Counted from the stretch's first letter, positions 6,040-15,189 are shown. The stretch is 32,489 nt of DNA from an uncultured Eubacteriales bacterium (GCA_934378145.1 CAKXXW010000021.1:1-32489), one strand, 5' to 3'. Notes: a model not told the origin generated them from the letters alone. Made by a program: numbers and translations.

Positions 6040-8154
6040 ATGCCGAAGAAAAAGAACGGAAACGAAGCTCTTCCCGCACCTAACGGCGGGAATGAGACGA
6101 AAAACAGAAAGAACCCCGGCGCGCGCCGTGCCTCGAACGCCACGCCCGCCGAAAAAGAGCTTATAAACCGTATAAAGAGGCTTTCGTCGAACCCTTTTGC
6201 CGAGAATGCCTCGGGCAAGGGTGAGAAGAAGGGCAGGGCGGAGAAGAAGCCCGAACCCGTCGCCGAAGCCATACCGGAGAGGGAGAAGAAACCGAAGCTC
6301 CCGCGCCGGACGGAAACCCCCGCGAAGGGCAAAAAGGAAGCTCCCGCGCGTGCCGAAGCTCCTGCCGGACAGCAGGATAAGCGCAGACGCCAGAAGGGCG
6401 GAAAGGCCGAGCTTGACCGCATCGCCGAAGAGATAGTCAGGGACGAGGAAAAGAAGCCTCGCGAAAAGGTCAAGGCTCCCGCACACAAGAGGGGGGGCGC
6501 GAAGCTCCGGATAATTCCCCTCGGAGGCATCGGAGAGATAGGAAAGAACCTCACGGTGATAGAGTACGGGGATGATATGATCCTTGTCGACTGCGGACTC
6601 GGCTTCCCCGACGAGGATATGCCGGGCGTCGACCTCGTCATACCCGATACAGAATACCTTGAGGAGAACCGGCACAAACTGCGCGGACTTCTGCTCACTC
6701 ACGGTCACGAAGACCATGTGGGTGCCGTACCGTATCTTCTTAAGACCTTCAACATCCCGGTCTACGGGACAAAGCTGACGCTGAAGATCGTCGAGAACAA
6801 GCTGAAGGAATTCAGGCTCCCGTGGGATGCCAACCTCCGTTGCGTCGCGGCGGGGGATACCGTGAGGCTCGGGTGCTTCTCGGTCGAATTCATAAGGGTA
6901 AACCATTCGATAGCCGACGCCTGCTGCCTTGCTGTCCGCACGCCGCTCGGCACGGTCATCCACACTGGCGATTTCAAGCTCGACCTCACACCTATCGAGG
7001 GCGAGATAATGAATATCCCGAGGCTCGGCGAGCTTGGGAATCAGGGAGTCCTGCTCCTGCTCTGCGAATCGACGAACGCCGAGCGCCCGGGTTATACTCC
7101 CTCCGAGCGCACGGTCGGCAGATCGCTCGAGTATATCTTCACGACACACCCCGACAAGCGGCTCGTCGTATCGACCTTCTCGTCGAATGTCCACCGCGTG
7201 CAGCAGATAATCGACGCCTCGGTGCGCCACGGCAGAAAGGTAGTTCTGTTCGGTAGGAGCATCGTGAATATAATAACCTCGGCGATCGAGCTGGGGTATA
7301 TAAACCTTCCCGACGGGGTGCTGATAGATGTCGGGGATATGAGGCGCTATCGCCCTTCCGAGCTGACCGTCGTCTGCACGGGCAGTCAGGGTGAGCCTAT
7401 GTCGGCGCTCTACCGGATGGCATTCGGTGACAAGACGCAGATAACGCTCGACCGCAACGATGTCGTCGTCATCTCGGCGTCGGCGATACCGGGGAACGAG
7501 AAGCTCGTCGGCAGGATAGTCAATGAGCTTTGCCGCCGCGGTATAGATGTAATGAATGACCCGTCGGTCGGAGTCCATGTCTCGGGACACGCCTGTGCCG
7601 AGGAGCTGAAGCTCATGCAGGCGCTCACGAAGCCGAAATACTTCATGCCGGTACACGGAGAGTACCGCCACCTTGAGGCAAACCGCAGACTTGCCCTCGA
7701 AATGGGCATGGATGACGGAAACATTTTCGTCTCAAGGATAGGGCAGGTGCTTGAACTTGACCGCCGCGGAGCGCGCTTTGCGGGCAGCGTACCCTCGGGC
7801 AATGTCCTTGTCGACGGCTCGGGAGTCGGAGAGGTCGGGGAGATAGTCCTTCGCGACCGCCGCCTTCTGGCGCAGGACGGACTTATCGTGGTCGTCGCGA
7901 CGCTCGATGACGAGAATATGATGACCTCGCGTCCCGATGTCATCTCGCGCGGCTTTGTCTATATGCGCGAATCGGAGGAGCTTATCGAGCAGGTAAGGGA
8001 CTTCTCCGCAGAGCTTCTTGACAAGTGCCTTCGCCGCGATCCCGACGCCGATCGGGTGCAGCTCAAGACAAGGCTCCGCGACGAACTGTCGCGCTTTATC
8101 TACCAGAAAACACGCAGAAGGCCTATGGTATTGCCGGTAATTATGAAGGCGTAA
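6040..8154 (+). CDS. rnj: Ribonuclease J with N-terminal basic extension
   Basis: This 704-residue metallo-beta-lactamase/beta-CASP ribonuclease is a main 5'-to-3' exonuclease and endonuclease in mRNA decay and rRNA maturation in Gram-positives. The catalytic part starts near residue 154 (LRIIPLGGIGEIGKN). The metal-binding HGHEDH is at 221-226, followed by HTGDFKLD, ESTNAERPGYTPSE, TFSSNVHR, TGSQGEPMSAL and HVSGHACAEE; the last segment (KPKYFMPVHGEYRHL) closes the active site. This core is about 550 residues, the size of Bacillus RNase J1. The first ~150 residues are an added, low-complexity, Lys/Arg/Pro/Ala-rich region that is probably disordered and RNA-binding. The ATG follows AAAGGAG by 6 bases. 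It is transcribed from a consensus promoter with a long leader. Confidence 0.95.
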   Translation: MPKKKNGNEALPAPNGGNETKNRKNPGARRASNATPAEKELINRIKRLSSNPFAENASGKGEKKGRAEKKPEPVAEAIPEREKKPKLPRRTETPAKGKKEAPARAEAPAGQQDKRRRQKGGKAELDRIAEEIVRDEEKKPREKVKAPAHKRGGAKLRIIPLGGIGEIGKNLTVIEYGDDMILVDCGLGFPDEDMPGVDLVIPDTEYLEENRHKLRGLLLTHGHEDHVGAVPYLLKTFNIPVYGTKLTLKIVENKLKEFRLPWDANLRCVAAGDTVRLGCFSVEFIRVNHSIADACCLAVRTPLGTVIHTGDFKLDLTPIEGEIMNIPRLGELGNQGVLLLLCESTNAERPGYTPSERTVGRSLEYIFTTHPDKRLVVSTFSSNVHRVQQIIDASVRHGRKVVLFGRSIVNIITSAIELGYINLPDGVLIDVGDMRRYRPSELTVVCTGSQGEPMSALYRMAFGDKTQITLDRNDVVVISASAIPGNEKLVGRIVNELCRRGIDVMNDPSVGVHVSGHACAEELKLMQALTKPKYFMPVHGEYRHLEANRRLALEMGMDDGNIFVSRIGQVLELDRRGARFAGSVPSGNVLVDGSGVGEVGEIVLRDRRLLAQDGLIVVVATLDDENMMTSRPDVISRGFVYMRESEELIEQVRDFSAELLDKCLRRDPDADRVQLKTRLRDELSRFIYQKTRRRPMVLPVIMKA

Positions 8155-8183
8155 ACGGCGGGACAAAAAGTTTTTCTTGTGTT

Positions 8184-8224
8184 CACATAGAGTACACATA
8201 GGCAACAAGTATCGAAGTTATAAT
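8184..8224 (+). promoter_or_regulatory. Probable activator-dependent promoter of the foldase genes
   Basis: TATAAT at 8219-8224 has no recognisable -35 box. Instead two direct repeats CACATAG (8184-8190 and 8195-8201) lie 11 bases apart, one helical turn, across the -35 region. A 7-bp hairpin TTGCCGC/GCGGCAA (8236-8253) follows in the leader. The activator is unknown. Confidence 0.45.
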
Positions 8225-8289
8225 ATCTCTGTTTATTGCCGCAGGTGCGGCAACTACATATCAGAATAAATAGCAAAGGGGACCCTGCT

Positions 8290-10371
8290 ATGGGAAAGAG
8301 CAAAAGAATCAGGTCGGATCGCGCCCTCGAAGGGATGAACAACCCGACCCTTAACGACAAAAAGAACAGCGACAAAAAAGCCAACAAGACAAGCATAATC
8401 CTTGTGAGCGTCGTCGCGCTGATCCTTGCCCTGTCTATCGTGCTGATCGCGGTGAGCTGCAGCGGAGTGAAACTTCGCTCGGAGGCGGCTTACTCGACCG
8501 AGCATTTCAAGGTCGACGGAGCAATGTTCACCTATATGTATGAGGAGCTTGCGAGCAGATATTTCTACAGCCTCTATTCAATGTGGGCAAATGCCGGACT
8601 CGACGCGTCGCAGTATTACTCGATGATCTACAATTCGGCGTATTCGCAGGCATCAGGCACCATCAAGACAAATGTCAAGGCATACCTTGCCGCGTGCGAG
8701 GCAGCTTATGCGGAGGGTATGACTCTCTCCGATTCCAACAAGAAGCTCATAGACAAGACCATCGACAACATCAAGCAGACCGCAAAGAACAGCAACAAGT
8801 CGGTGTCGGCTCTCTACGGAAACAAGGGCATCAATGAGTCGGATATCAGACGCGCTCTCGAGATCCAGCTCCTTGCAAGCCAGTACACCAATGCGAAGAG
8901 CGATTCTATGCGTACTTCTATGACCGATGAGGAGATAGAGAAGTATCTGAACGAGCATAAGTCTCTCTTCTACAAGGGCGACTATGTGAAGGCTGCGACC
9001 GCCGATTCGGAATTCAGAGTCCTGCTTGCAAAGGCTAAGGATACCGACGAATTCCTTAAGCTCTATACCGAGAAGTATGTGAAGGATCACCTTGCCACCG
9101 ATGCCGGCTCGGCACTCGGCGTGCCTTCGCCGTCTCTCTGCGAGGCTCTTGTGAAGACCTTCACCGACGAGATGAAGTATTCGCTTCTCAATACCGAGAT
9201 AAAGGATGTCTCCTTCGACGAGAAGGATGCAAGGGATGACCGCCTCAAGAAGATCTTCGAGGCGAAGTACAAGGACGGCGTCGACAAGACGCAGGTCGGC
9301 CTTGCCGAGCCCACCGACGCGATGTATGAAAAGCTCGCGAAGTCGGATGTCTCGGCTCTCACGAAAAACAGCACCGAGGCTGATATAGAGGCTGCCGTCA
9401 AGAAGATAGTAGACGATCTCTACAAGAGCGAGGTCGAGGGACTTCCCGCCATCGCAGATCTTGAGAAGTTCAACGGGACTCTCGTCGCTGACCTTCTCTA
9501 CACCATGTTCGAGGTAAAGCCAGAGGGTGTCGAGGACTTCACCGATGAGGAAAAAGAGAAGACCGTCGAGCGTATAAAGAAGATATTCAAGGTAAAGAAC
9601 GCCGAGGAGGCGGACAAGGTCAAGGACAAGTTCTACGAGACCGTGGCCGGGATTGCCGACACGATGAAGAAGAACCTCGGAAACGATCTTGTGAAGACCT
9701 CCTACCCCGTCAAGGCGAGCGACTCGGATAACAAGAAGACCGACGAGGCTCAGGAAGCCTTCGACAAGTGGTTCTTTGAGGACGGCAGAAAGAAGGGCGA
9801 CATCTACACCGAGGACAAGGACAATGTTTATATCGTTCTCGAGCCGAAGTCGCTTGACGACGCCGCAACGAAGGATGCCGCACACCTTCTCGTGAAGGTC
9901 ACGACGACCGAGCCCTCCGACAAGGCGACCGACGCCGAGAAGGCGGAGATCGCAGCCGCAAACAACAAGCTCTTTGCCGAGGCGCTTCAGAAGGCACAGG
10001 AATACCTCGGAGAGTTCAATAAGGGTGAAAAGACGCTCCAGGCGTTCAAGGACCTTGCGAACTTCTACACCGAGGACAGCGGAGTAGTTTACTACAACAT
10101 CACAAAGGATCAGATGGTCGAGGAATTCGACAAGTGGATCTTTGACGAGAACCGCAAGCCGGGCGACACCGAGATCGTGAAGACCAAATACGGTCAGCAC
10201 ATAATCTACTTCATCGGCGAGGGACTTCCCGCATGGAAGGCAAAGGTCGTCGAGGCTCTGCTTTCGGATAAGCTCGAGGAGCTTGAGACCGCAAACGCGG
10301 TGAAGTACAAGGTCACCGAGAACACGAAGGTCATCGAGTCGATCGCAGGATCGTCCTCGTCCTCAAAATAA
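8290..10371 (+). CDS. Membrane-anchored SurA/PrsA-like parvulin foldase
   Basis: A start at ATG 8290, after AAAGGGGA, gives 693 residues; an upstream in-frame TTG sits inside a leader hairpin. A lysine-rich cytoplasmic tail of ~33 residues precedes one transmembrane helix (about 34-55, ILVSVVALILALSIVLIAVS), so the protein should be anchored with its bulk outside. A SurA_N-like helical region follows ('HFKVDGAMFTYMYEEL'). The C-terminal half has parvulin (PPIC) features, with HLLVKV at H532 and QHIIYF at H637, the two histidines typical of the parvulin active site. The family isomerises prolyl bonds and helps exported proteins fold. It is longer than Bacillus PrsA (~290 residues), with a charged helical middle. 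The tail is serine-rich. It leads an operon with a smaller relative. Confidence 0.75.
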   Translation: MGKSKRIRSDRALEGMNNPTLNDKKNSDKKANKTSIILVSVVALILALSIVLIAVSCSGVKLRSEAAYSTEHFKVDGAMFTYMYEELASRYFYSLYSMWANAGLDASQYYSMIYNSAYSQASGTIKTNVKAYLAACEAAYAEGMTLSDSNKKLIDKTIDNIKQTAKNSNKSVSALYGNKGINESDIRRALEIQLLASQYTNAKSDSMRTSMTDEEIEKYLNEHKSLFYKGDYVKAATADSEFRVLLAKAKDTDEFLKLYTEKYVKDHLATDAGSALGVPSPSLCEALVKTFTDEMKYSLLNTEIKDVSFDEKDARDDRLKKIFEAKYKDGVDKTQVGLAEPTDAMYEKLAKSDVSALTKNSTEADIEAAVKKIVDDLYKSEVEGLPAIADLEKFNGTLVADLLYTMFEVKPEGVEDFTDEEKEKTVERIKKIFKVKNAEEADKVKDKFYETVAGIADTMKKNLGNDLVKTSYPVKASDSDNKKTDEAQEAFDKWFFEDGRKKGDIYTEDKDNVYIVLEPKSLDDAATKDAAHLLVKVTTTEPSDKATDAEKAEIAAANNKLFAEALQKAQEYLGEFNKGEKTLQAFKDLANFYTEDSGVVYYNITKDQMVEEFDKWIFDENRKPGDTEIVKTKYGQHIIYFIGEGLPAWKAKVVEALLSDKLEELETANAVKYKVTENTKVIESIAGSSSSSK

Positions 10372-10385
10372 AAAACAATACAGCG

Positions 10386-10413
10386 GTGGCACGGACGCTT
10401 TCGTTCGTGCCAC
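10386..10413 (+). other. Strong intercistronic hairpin
   Basis: A 12-bp stem (GTGGCACG with CGTGCCAC plus four inner pairs) has a CTTT loop and no T-run after it. It lies between two foldase-like genes and more likely controls mRNA stability or partial termination than full termination. Confidence 0.6.
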
Positions 10414-10446
10414 TTCTGCAGAGTCCCGAAGAAAGGAAAAATAAAT

Positions 10447-11526
10447 ATGAAAAGATTTCTTCCTTATATAAGTCTTCTGCTCGCGCTCCTTCTGCTTGCG
10501 GGCTGTATGCCGGCGGATGATTTCCGCCCCGACGACTCGACGAAGGACGACGGCTTCAACATACCGATAGATTCGGGCGATGACGATACGCCGAAGGCGA
10601 CCGCCGTGAGGACCGAGAATTATTCGTTCACCGAGGGGCAGTATTACTACTTTTTCGCACAGTACCTGAAAGCCTTCTCGGACGGATATACCGAGGAGCA
10701 GATGAAGGAGATCGGATTCGACAGCTCGATAAGCCTCAAGAAGCAGAAAACGAAGGACGGTAAGGTCTGGTACGACTTTTTCAGCGAGCTTGCCGTCGAA
10801 TATATGTGGAATGTCCTTGTCGGATGCGAAAAGTGCGACGAGGAGGGGATAGCCCTCACCTCTGCCGAGAGCAGTTCGATCGAGAATTCGGTGAACAGCG
10901 CCGCGTCATATCTCGGTATCACCGCGTCGGAATATGTTTATAATATGTACGGCGGAAATGTCTCGCACGGCGAATACATTGACGCGCTGAAGCTCGAATA
11001 CAGGTACGAAAAGTATGTTGCCGCTCTGCGTGAGCGCTACCTTGAGGACCTTACGGAGGATGAGATCGCCGCTTACGCCGAAAAGCTCGAGGGCGAGAAG
11101 GATATGACCCGCACGAGGAATATAATGTATGTCGGCATCGAGGGCGAGGGCGGAGAGAAGCTGCTCTCCGACTTCCTTGCCGGTGAGAGGACAGAGGATG
11201 CCCTTCGCGAGCTTGCCACCGCCGCCGCGTTCGGCGAGATCGGCACGCGCACCGACTGCATAAAGGACGAGCTTGCGTCGGAATTCGACGAATGGCTCTT
11301 TGCCGAGGACAGGAAGGTGGGCGACGCCGCGCTCGTTTCAAGGATGACGGACGAGGATCAGAAGGTCACGATGCTGATCTTCTTCAGCTCGGAGGGGATG
11401 CCGATCTGCTACCTTGAGGCTATGTCGAAGATGGCGGACGAGAACCTTGAGACTCAGCTCGGTGTGCTGAAAGAAAAATATCCGCTCGAAAAGAACGAAG
11501 AGATACTTGCATCGCTTAACGCGTAA
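10447..11526 (+). CDS. Foldase-like lipoprotein, degenerate parvulin
   Basis: This 359-residue protein has a lipoprotein signal with lipobox LAGC and Cys20 as the lipid-modified residue, followed by an acidic linker. Its body is related to the preceding gene: 'YSFTEGQYYYFFAQYL' matches the SurA_N-like start, and 'EFDEWLFAEDRKVGDAALV' matches 'EFDKWIFDENRKPGDTEIV' near the end of the neighbour. The parvulin histidines are not kept: the equivalents are N225 (RNIMYV) and T308 (VTMLIFF). It is therefore probably a chaperone-like paralogue without prolyl isomerase activity. The start follows GAAAGGA. It shares the operon of the upstream gene, separated by a hairpin. Confidence 0.7.
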   Translation: MKRFLPYISLLLALLLLAGCMPADDFRPDDSTKDDGFNIPIDSGDDDTPKATAVRTENYSFTEGQYYYFFAQYLKAFSDGYTEEQMKEIGFDSSISLKKQKTKDGKVWYDFFSELAVEYMWNVLVGCEKCDEEGIALTSAESSSIENSVNSAASYLGITASEYVYNMYGGNVSHGEYIDALKLEYRYEKYVAALRERYLEDLTEDEIAAYAEKLEGEKDMTRTRNIMYVGIEGEGGEKLLSDFLAGERTEDALRELATAAAFGEIGTRTDCIKDELASEFDEWLFAEDRKVGDAALVSRMTDEDQKVTMLIFFSSEGMPICYLEAMSKMADENLETQLGVLKEKYPLEKNEEILASLNA

Positions 11527-11580
11527 GGCGCGGGCGGCATAGACTGAAAATAAAAGACAGCCGGAAAGGTAGATCGTTTT

Positions 11581-12225
11581 ATGGTAATCGAACCGAAGCA
11601 AACCACCGTGGCATACCGTTGCCCCGCCTGCGGAAAGGGTGTCGTGAGCGCCGTCGGAATATTTTCGCTCGGCGGGGATATGCTGAAGCTGAAATGCGAG
11701 TGCGGGGGGAGCGAACTCACCGTCGTTCCGACATCGGACGGAAAGGTGAGGCTCACAGTACCCTGCCTTGCCTGCCCGAAACCGCACAATTTCCTTGTGA
11801 ACAACAAGGTGTTTTTCGGGAAGGAGCTTTTCGCGCTCCAATGCCCCTATACCGATGTGAATATCTGTTTTCTCGGCGAGCGCGAGCGGGTCTGCCGCGA
11901 GCTTGAGAGAACGGAGCTTGAGCTTCTCGATATGCTCGGTGAGGAAAATCTCGGAAAGCTCTGCGGAGCGCAGGGACACGAAGATGAATTTTTCACCGAT
12001 CCGCAGATACTTGATATCGTGACCTTCGTGATAAACGACCTGCTCGAATCGGGCGACATCCACTGTCACTGCGAGAGCGGGGTGTGCGCCGCGTGTGACG
12101 CCGAGGTGCTTGAGGGAGGGATCAGGGTCACCTGCCGCGATTGCGGGGCTTCGGCCTTCATTCCGACCGATTCCCTGATAAGGGCGCACGATTTTCTCAA
12201 CAGCGACAGCCTGACGCTTGACTGA
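11581..12225 (+). CDS. Multi-zinc-ribbon cytoplasmic protein, unknown
   Basis: This 214-residue protein has no signal or membrane segment. Cysteine pairs are spread over its length: CPAC, CECGG, CLAC, a lone Cys in LQCPYTD, CHC, CAAC and CRDC, enough for two or three zinc ribbons at the two ends. The middle (residues ~100-150) is a charged helical region rich in Glu and Leu. I recall similar uncharacterised zinc-ribbon proteins in clostridial genomes but know no function. The ATG lies 11-12 bases after AAAGG, a rather long spacing. It follows the foldase genes by 54 bases with no visible promoter, and a terminator follows it, so it is probably the last gene of that operon. Confidence 0.7.
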   Translation: MVIEPKQTTVAYRCPACGKGVVSAVGIFSLGGDMLKLKCECGGSELTVVPTSDGKVRLTVPCLACPKPHNFLVNNKVFFGKELFALQCPYTDVNICFLGERERVCRELERTELELLDMLGEENLGKLCGAQGHEDEFFTDPQILDIVTFVINDLLESGDIHCHCESGVCAACDAEVLEGGIRVTCRDCGASAFIPTDSLIRAHDFLNSDSLTLD

Positions 12226-12240
12226 AAAATACCGATAGTG

Positions 12241-12282
12241 GGAAGACTAATTCTGTATGGGATCGGTCTTCCTTCTTTTTTT
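12241..12282 (+). terminator. Terminator of the foldase operon
   Basis: GGAAGAC (12241-12247) pairs with GTCTTCC (12266-12272), followed by TTCTTTTTTT. An upstream CCGAT (12232-12236) could pair with ATCGG (12262-12266) as an alternative structure. Confidence 0.8.
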
Positions 12283-12310
12283 GCAAGTTTTTGAAAGTGA
12301 ACTTGCAAAA
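12279..12310 (+). promoter_or_regulatory. Inverted-repeat motif upstream of the opp promoter
   Basis: TTTTGCAAGT (12279-12288) and ACTTGCAAAA (12301-12310) are perfect 10-base inverted arms. The same ACTTGCAAAA recurs at 12471-12480, inside the spacer of the opp promoter. This suggests a regulator with a distal palindrome and a promoter-proximal half-site. The rest of the gap (12311-12461) shows no gene or other clear signal. Confidence 0.45.
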
Positions 12311-12461
12311 CTCCCTGCAGGTATCATTCGGCCTTTCCTCCTGATGTCAAAAAGAGCCGTAAAAAGTCGCCCGCAACAGGCATAAATACAGGAAAAATGT
12401 GCCATGACAGAGGATGGTTCAAAAAAATGAATGATAACTATAAAAAAATCGCTGAAACCTA

Positions 12462-12490
12462 TTGACAACGACTTGCAAAAACGATATAAT
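12462..12490 (+). promoter_or_regulatory. Sigma-A promoter of the opp operon
   Basis: TTGACA (12462-12467), 17 bases, TATAAT (12485-12490). The spacer contains ACTTGCAAAA. The ~85-base leader holds a TTGCC/GGCAA hairpin with an inner GCGG/CCGC stem. Confidence 0.9.
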
Positions 12491-12582
12491 AGATAACATC
12501 AACTTGCCGGCGGCTCCCGCTGGAGGCAAAAAATGTCAAGGCGAAGACCTGAACGGCAGAAAACAAAAAAGGAGACAAAATT

Positions 12583-15189
12583 ATGAAACGCAAACTGACA
12601 GTCGCACTTGTGCTTCTCCTCGCGTGCGTCATGATGCTCCCGATGTTCGCATCGTGCGCGTCGTGCAACGGAGCGAACAACGGAGACGACTCCGGTACGA
12701 CCACCGGCGGCGGAGGGGACGACCCCAACAAGCCGACCTACGAGAGAGTCTATTTTGACAAGAGCAAGTCCTATATATATAAGGACGCTGTTTCGGCTCT
12801 CGCCGTAAACTGGAACCCCCACACCTATCAGACAAATGACGATGCCTATCCGACGGAATTCCTCCGTGTCGGACTTTACGGCTTCGTGTTCAACGATCCC
12901 CGTCACCCCTCGACCGTTGAGGGTATGGAGGCTTACAAGGGCTATACGATAATCCCCGAGATGGCTGCCGATTTCCCGGAAGATGTCACCGAGGCTGTCA
13001 AGGCTCTTGAAAACAACAAGTACGGCATTCCCGCGTCGGCAACGAGCGGCTATGCATATAAGATCAAGCTCAACCCGAATGCGAAGTGGGAAGACGGTAC
13101 GCAGATCAATGCCGATACCTACATCTACTCGCTGAAGATGCTTCTTGATTCGAAGTACCTCAACTACCGCGCTACCGACTACTATGCGGGCAGCTTCTCT
13201 ATCGCGGGCGCCGAGAATTTCGCGAACGCGGGTCAGACCAAGCTCAACGATAACGGTGCGGGCGAAAATGTCGACCGCGACGCCATGACGAAGGAAGCCG
13301 ACGGCACATACAGCTACAAGGGCAGCCCCGTCTATATCGGCCTTAATTTCGGAAACAAGCATCTCGACGGAAATACCCTCAAGCAGTATGTTGATGCCTA
13401 CGGCGCCGAATATTTCGATGTGACCAACTGGGCAGCTCTTATCGCGAAGGCGGATTCGGACGGACTCATCCCGCTCACCGATGAGAACTATAAGCTGTTC
13501 CTTCCCGTTATCACCGGAAACCCCGCGTGGAACGAGACCGCAGCGGATGCTCCTTCTTACTATGTTATAAAGAAGACCTACGCTGCCGATGTTGATTTTG
13601 ACAAGACTGTCGGTCTTTACAAGAGCGGCGAATACGAGATCACTCTCGTTCTTGCAAAGTCGCTGAAGGACTTCTACCTTCTCTACAACCTTACCAGTAA
13701 CTGGATCGTAAAGCAGGATCTTTACGAAGCTAACCTCAAGTATGACGAGACCACAAAGACCTGGTCCAGCACCTACAACACCAGCGTTGCCAGCACCAGC
13801 TCCTACGGTCCCTACAAGCTCGTCGACTATGTGAAGGACAGCTCGATGCGTTTCGTGAGAAACGACAACTGGTACGGCTACACCGACGGCAAGCACACCT
13901 ATGTCGACCCCGCGGACGGCAAGGAATACGATATGTATATGACCACCGAGATCACAACTCAGAAGGTCAAGGACGCCGAAACCCGTAAGGATATGTTCCT
14001 TAAGGGACAGCTCATGAGCTACGGATTGCAGCCCGCAGATTTCGACACCTACAGAAACAGCGACTACTGCTACTTCACTCCCGATGAGACCATATTCTTC
14101 TTCATCTTCAACGGACATGTTGAAGCTATTAAGAAGAGGGAAGCAAACGCTGATTTTGATAAGACAAAGTTTGACCTTGAGACGATGACACTTACGAGCT
14201 TCCGCAAGGCGGTCGCCGTCACATACGACAAGGAAGCACTCTGCGCGGCTGTCAGCCCCTCGAGATCGGGCGGCTACGGTATTATCGGTAACAACTATGT
14301 CTACGATCCCGAAACCGGCGAGAAGTACCGCGACACCGATTACGCGAAGCAGGCACTCTGCGACTTCTACTCGGTCGATGTATCGAAGTATGCGAGCCTT
14401 GACGAAGCGGTCAAGTCGATCACCGGTTACGACCCCGTAAAGGCGAAGGAACTCTATACCCAGGCGTTCAAAGAAGCTCTCGAGAAGGGCTATATCACCT
14501 CGAAGGACGGCAAGACCAGCGACCAGACCATCGAGATCACCTATGCCGCCAGCGAGGCTCCCAACGACTTCATGAACAAGCTCCTCAGCTACCTCAACGA
14601 GAAGATGGCAGAGGTAACGAAGGGTACGCCGTTCGAGGGCAAGATCGTCTTCAAGTTCTCGGCTCCTCTCGGCAATGCATGGTCCGACAACATCAAGAAC
14701 GGTATGGCTGATACTGTTCTCGGCGGTTGGAGCGGATCGGCTCTCGATCCCTACGGTCTGACCGACCTCTACTGCAACCCCGGTTACGCATACGATGCCG
14801 GTTGGTTCGATGCCAACAAGGTCGATATCACGATAAAGATCAAGGGTCAGGATCTTACCATGACCATGTACCAGTGGTCGGATTCCCTCAACGGTACGAC
14901 CGTTACCGTCGGCGGCAAGGAGTATAACTTCGGTTACGGCCAGGCTGACACCGAGACAAGGCTTCTCATCCTCTCGAAGATCGAGGCTACGATCATGTCG
15001 ACCTACGATTATATCCCGATGCTCCAGAACGCGAGCGCATCGCTTCTCTCGAAGCAGGTCTACTATGTTGTCGAGGAATACAGCTCGGTCATGGGCCGCG
15101 GCGGTATCGCCTACCTGAAGTACAACTACGACGAGACCGCGTGGAAGGAATATGTCGCGTCGCAGCCGAACGGCACGCTCTCGTACTGA
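12583..15189 (+). CDS. oppA: Oligopeptide ABC transporter substrate-binding lipoprotein
   Basis: This 868-residue extracytoplasmic binding protein is of the SBP_bac_5 (OppA/DppA) family, which captures peptides for import. The signal peptide ends in a lipoprotein-like MFASC with Cys25, followed by a low-complexity Gly/Asp/Thr linker. Family landmarks are 'LNPNAKWEDGTQINADTYIYSLKMLLD' (shown across residues ~165-190), 'SYGPYKL', 'FVRNDNWYGY' and 'TLTSFRKAVAVTYDKEAL'. It is much longer than classical OppA (~540 residues), with extra segments both in the first lobe and near the C-terminus. A good AAGGAG site precedes the ATG. It is the first gene of the operon; a hairpin array separates it from the permease genes, as expected if it is made in excess. 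Peptide is the default substrate; nickel or other ligands cannot be excluded. Confidence 0.88.
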   Translation: MKRKLTVALVLLLACVMMLPMFASCASCNGANNGDDSGTTTGGGGDDPNKPTYERVYFDKSKSYIYKDAVSALAVNWNPHTYQTNDDAYPTEFLRVGLYGFVFNDPRHPSTVEGMEAYKGYTIIPEMAADFPEDVTEAVKALENNKYGIPASATSGYAYKIKLNPNAKWEDGTQINADTYIYSLKMLLDSKYLNYRATDYYAGSFSIAGAENFANAGQTKLNDNGAGENVDRDAMTKEADGTYSYKGSPVYIGLNFGNKHLDGNTLKQYVDAYGAEYFDVTNWAALIAKADSDGLIPLTDENYKLFLPVITGNPAWNETAADAPSYYVIKKTYAADVDFDKTVGLYKSGEYEITLVLAKSLKDFYLLYNLTSNWIVKQDLYEANLKYDETTKTWSSTYNTSVASTSSYGPYKLVDYVKDSSMRFVRNDNWYGYTDGKHTYVDPADGKEYDMYMTTEITTQKVKDAETRKDMFLKGQLMSYGLQPADFDTYRNSDYCYFTPDETIFFFIFNGHVEAIKKREANADFDKTKFDLETMTLTSFRKAVAVTYDKEALCAAVSPSRSGGYGIIGNNYVYDPETGEKYRDTDYAKQALCDFYSVDVSKYASLDEAVKSITGYDPVKAKELYTQAFKEALEKGYITSKDGKTSDQTIEITYAASEAPNDFMNKLLSYLNEKMAEVTKGTPFEGKIVFKFSAPLGNAWSDNIKNGMADTVLGGWSGSALDPYGLTDLYCNPGYAYDAGWFDANKVDITIKIKGQDLTMTMYQWSDSLNGTTVTVGGKEYNFGYGQADTETRLLILSKIEATIMSTYDYIPMLQNASASLLSKQVYYVVEEYSSVMGRGGIAYLKYNYDETAWKEYVASQPNGTLSY

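Noticed and set aside
12247..12468. 73-codon minus-strand frame in the gap before oppA
   Set aside because: No ribosome site, no recognisable protein character, and it runs through a terminator and regulatory repeats.
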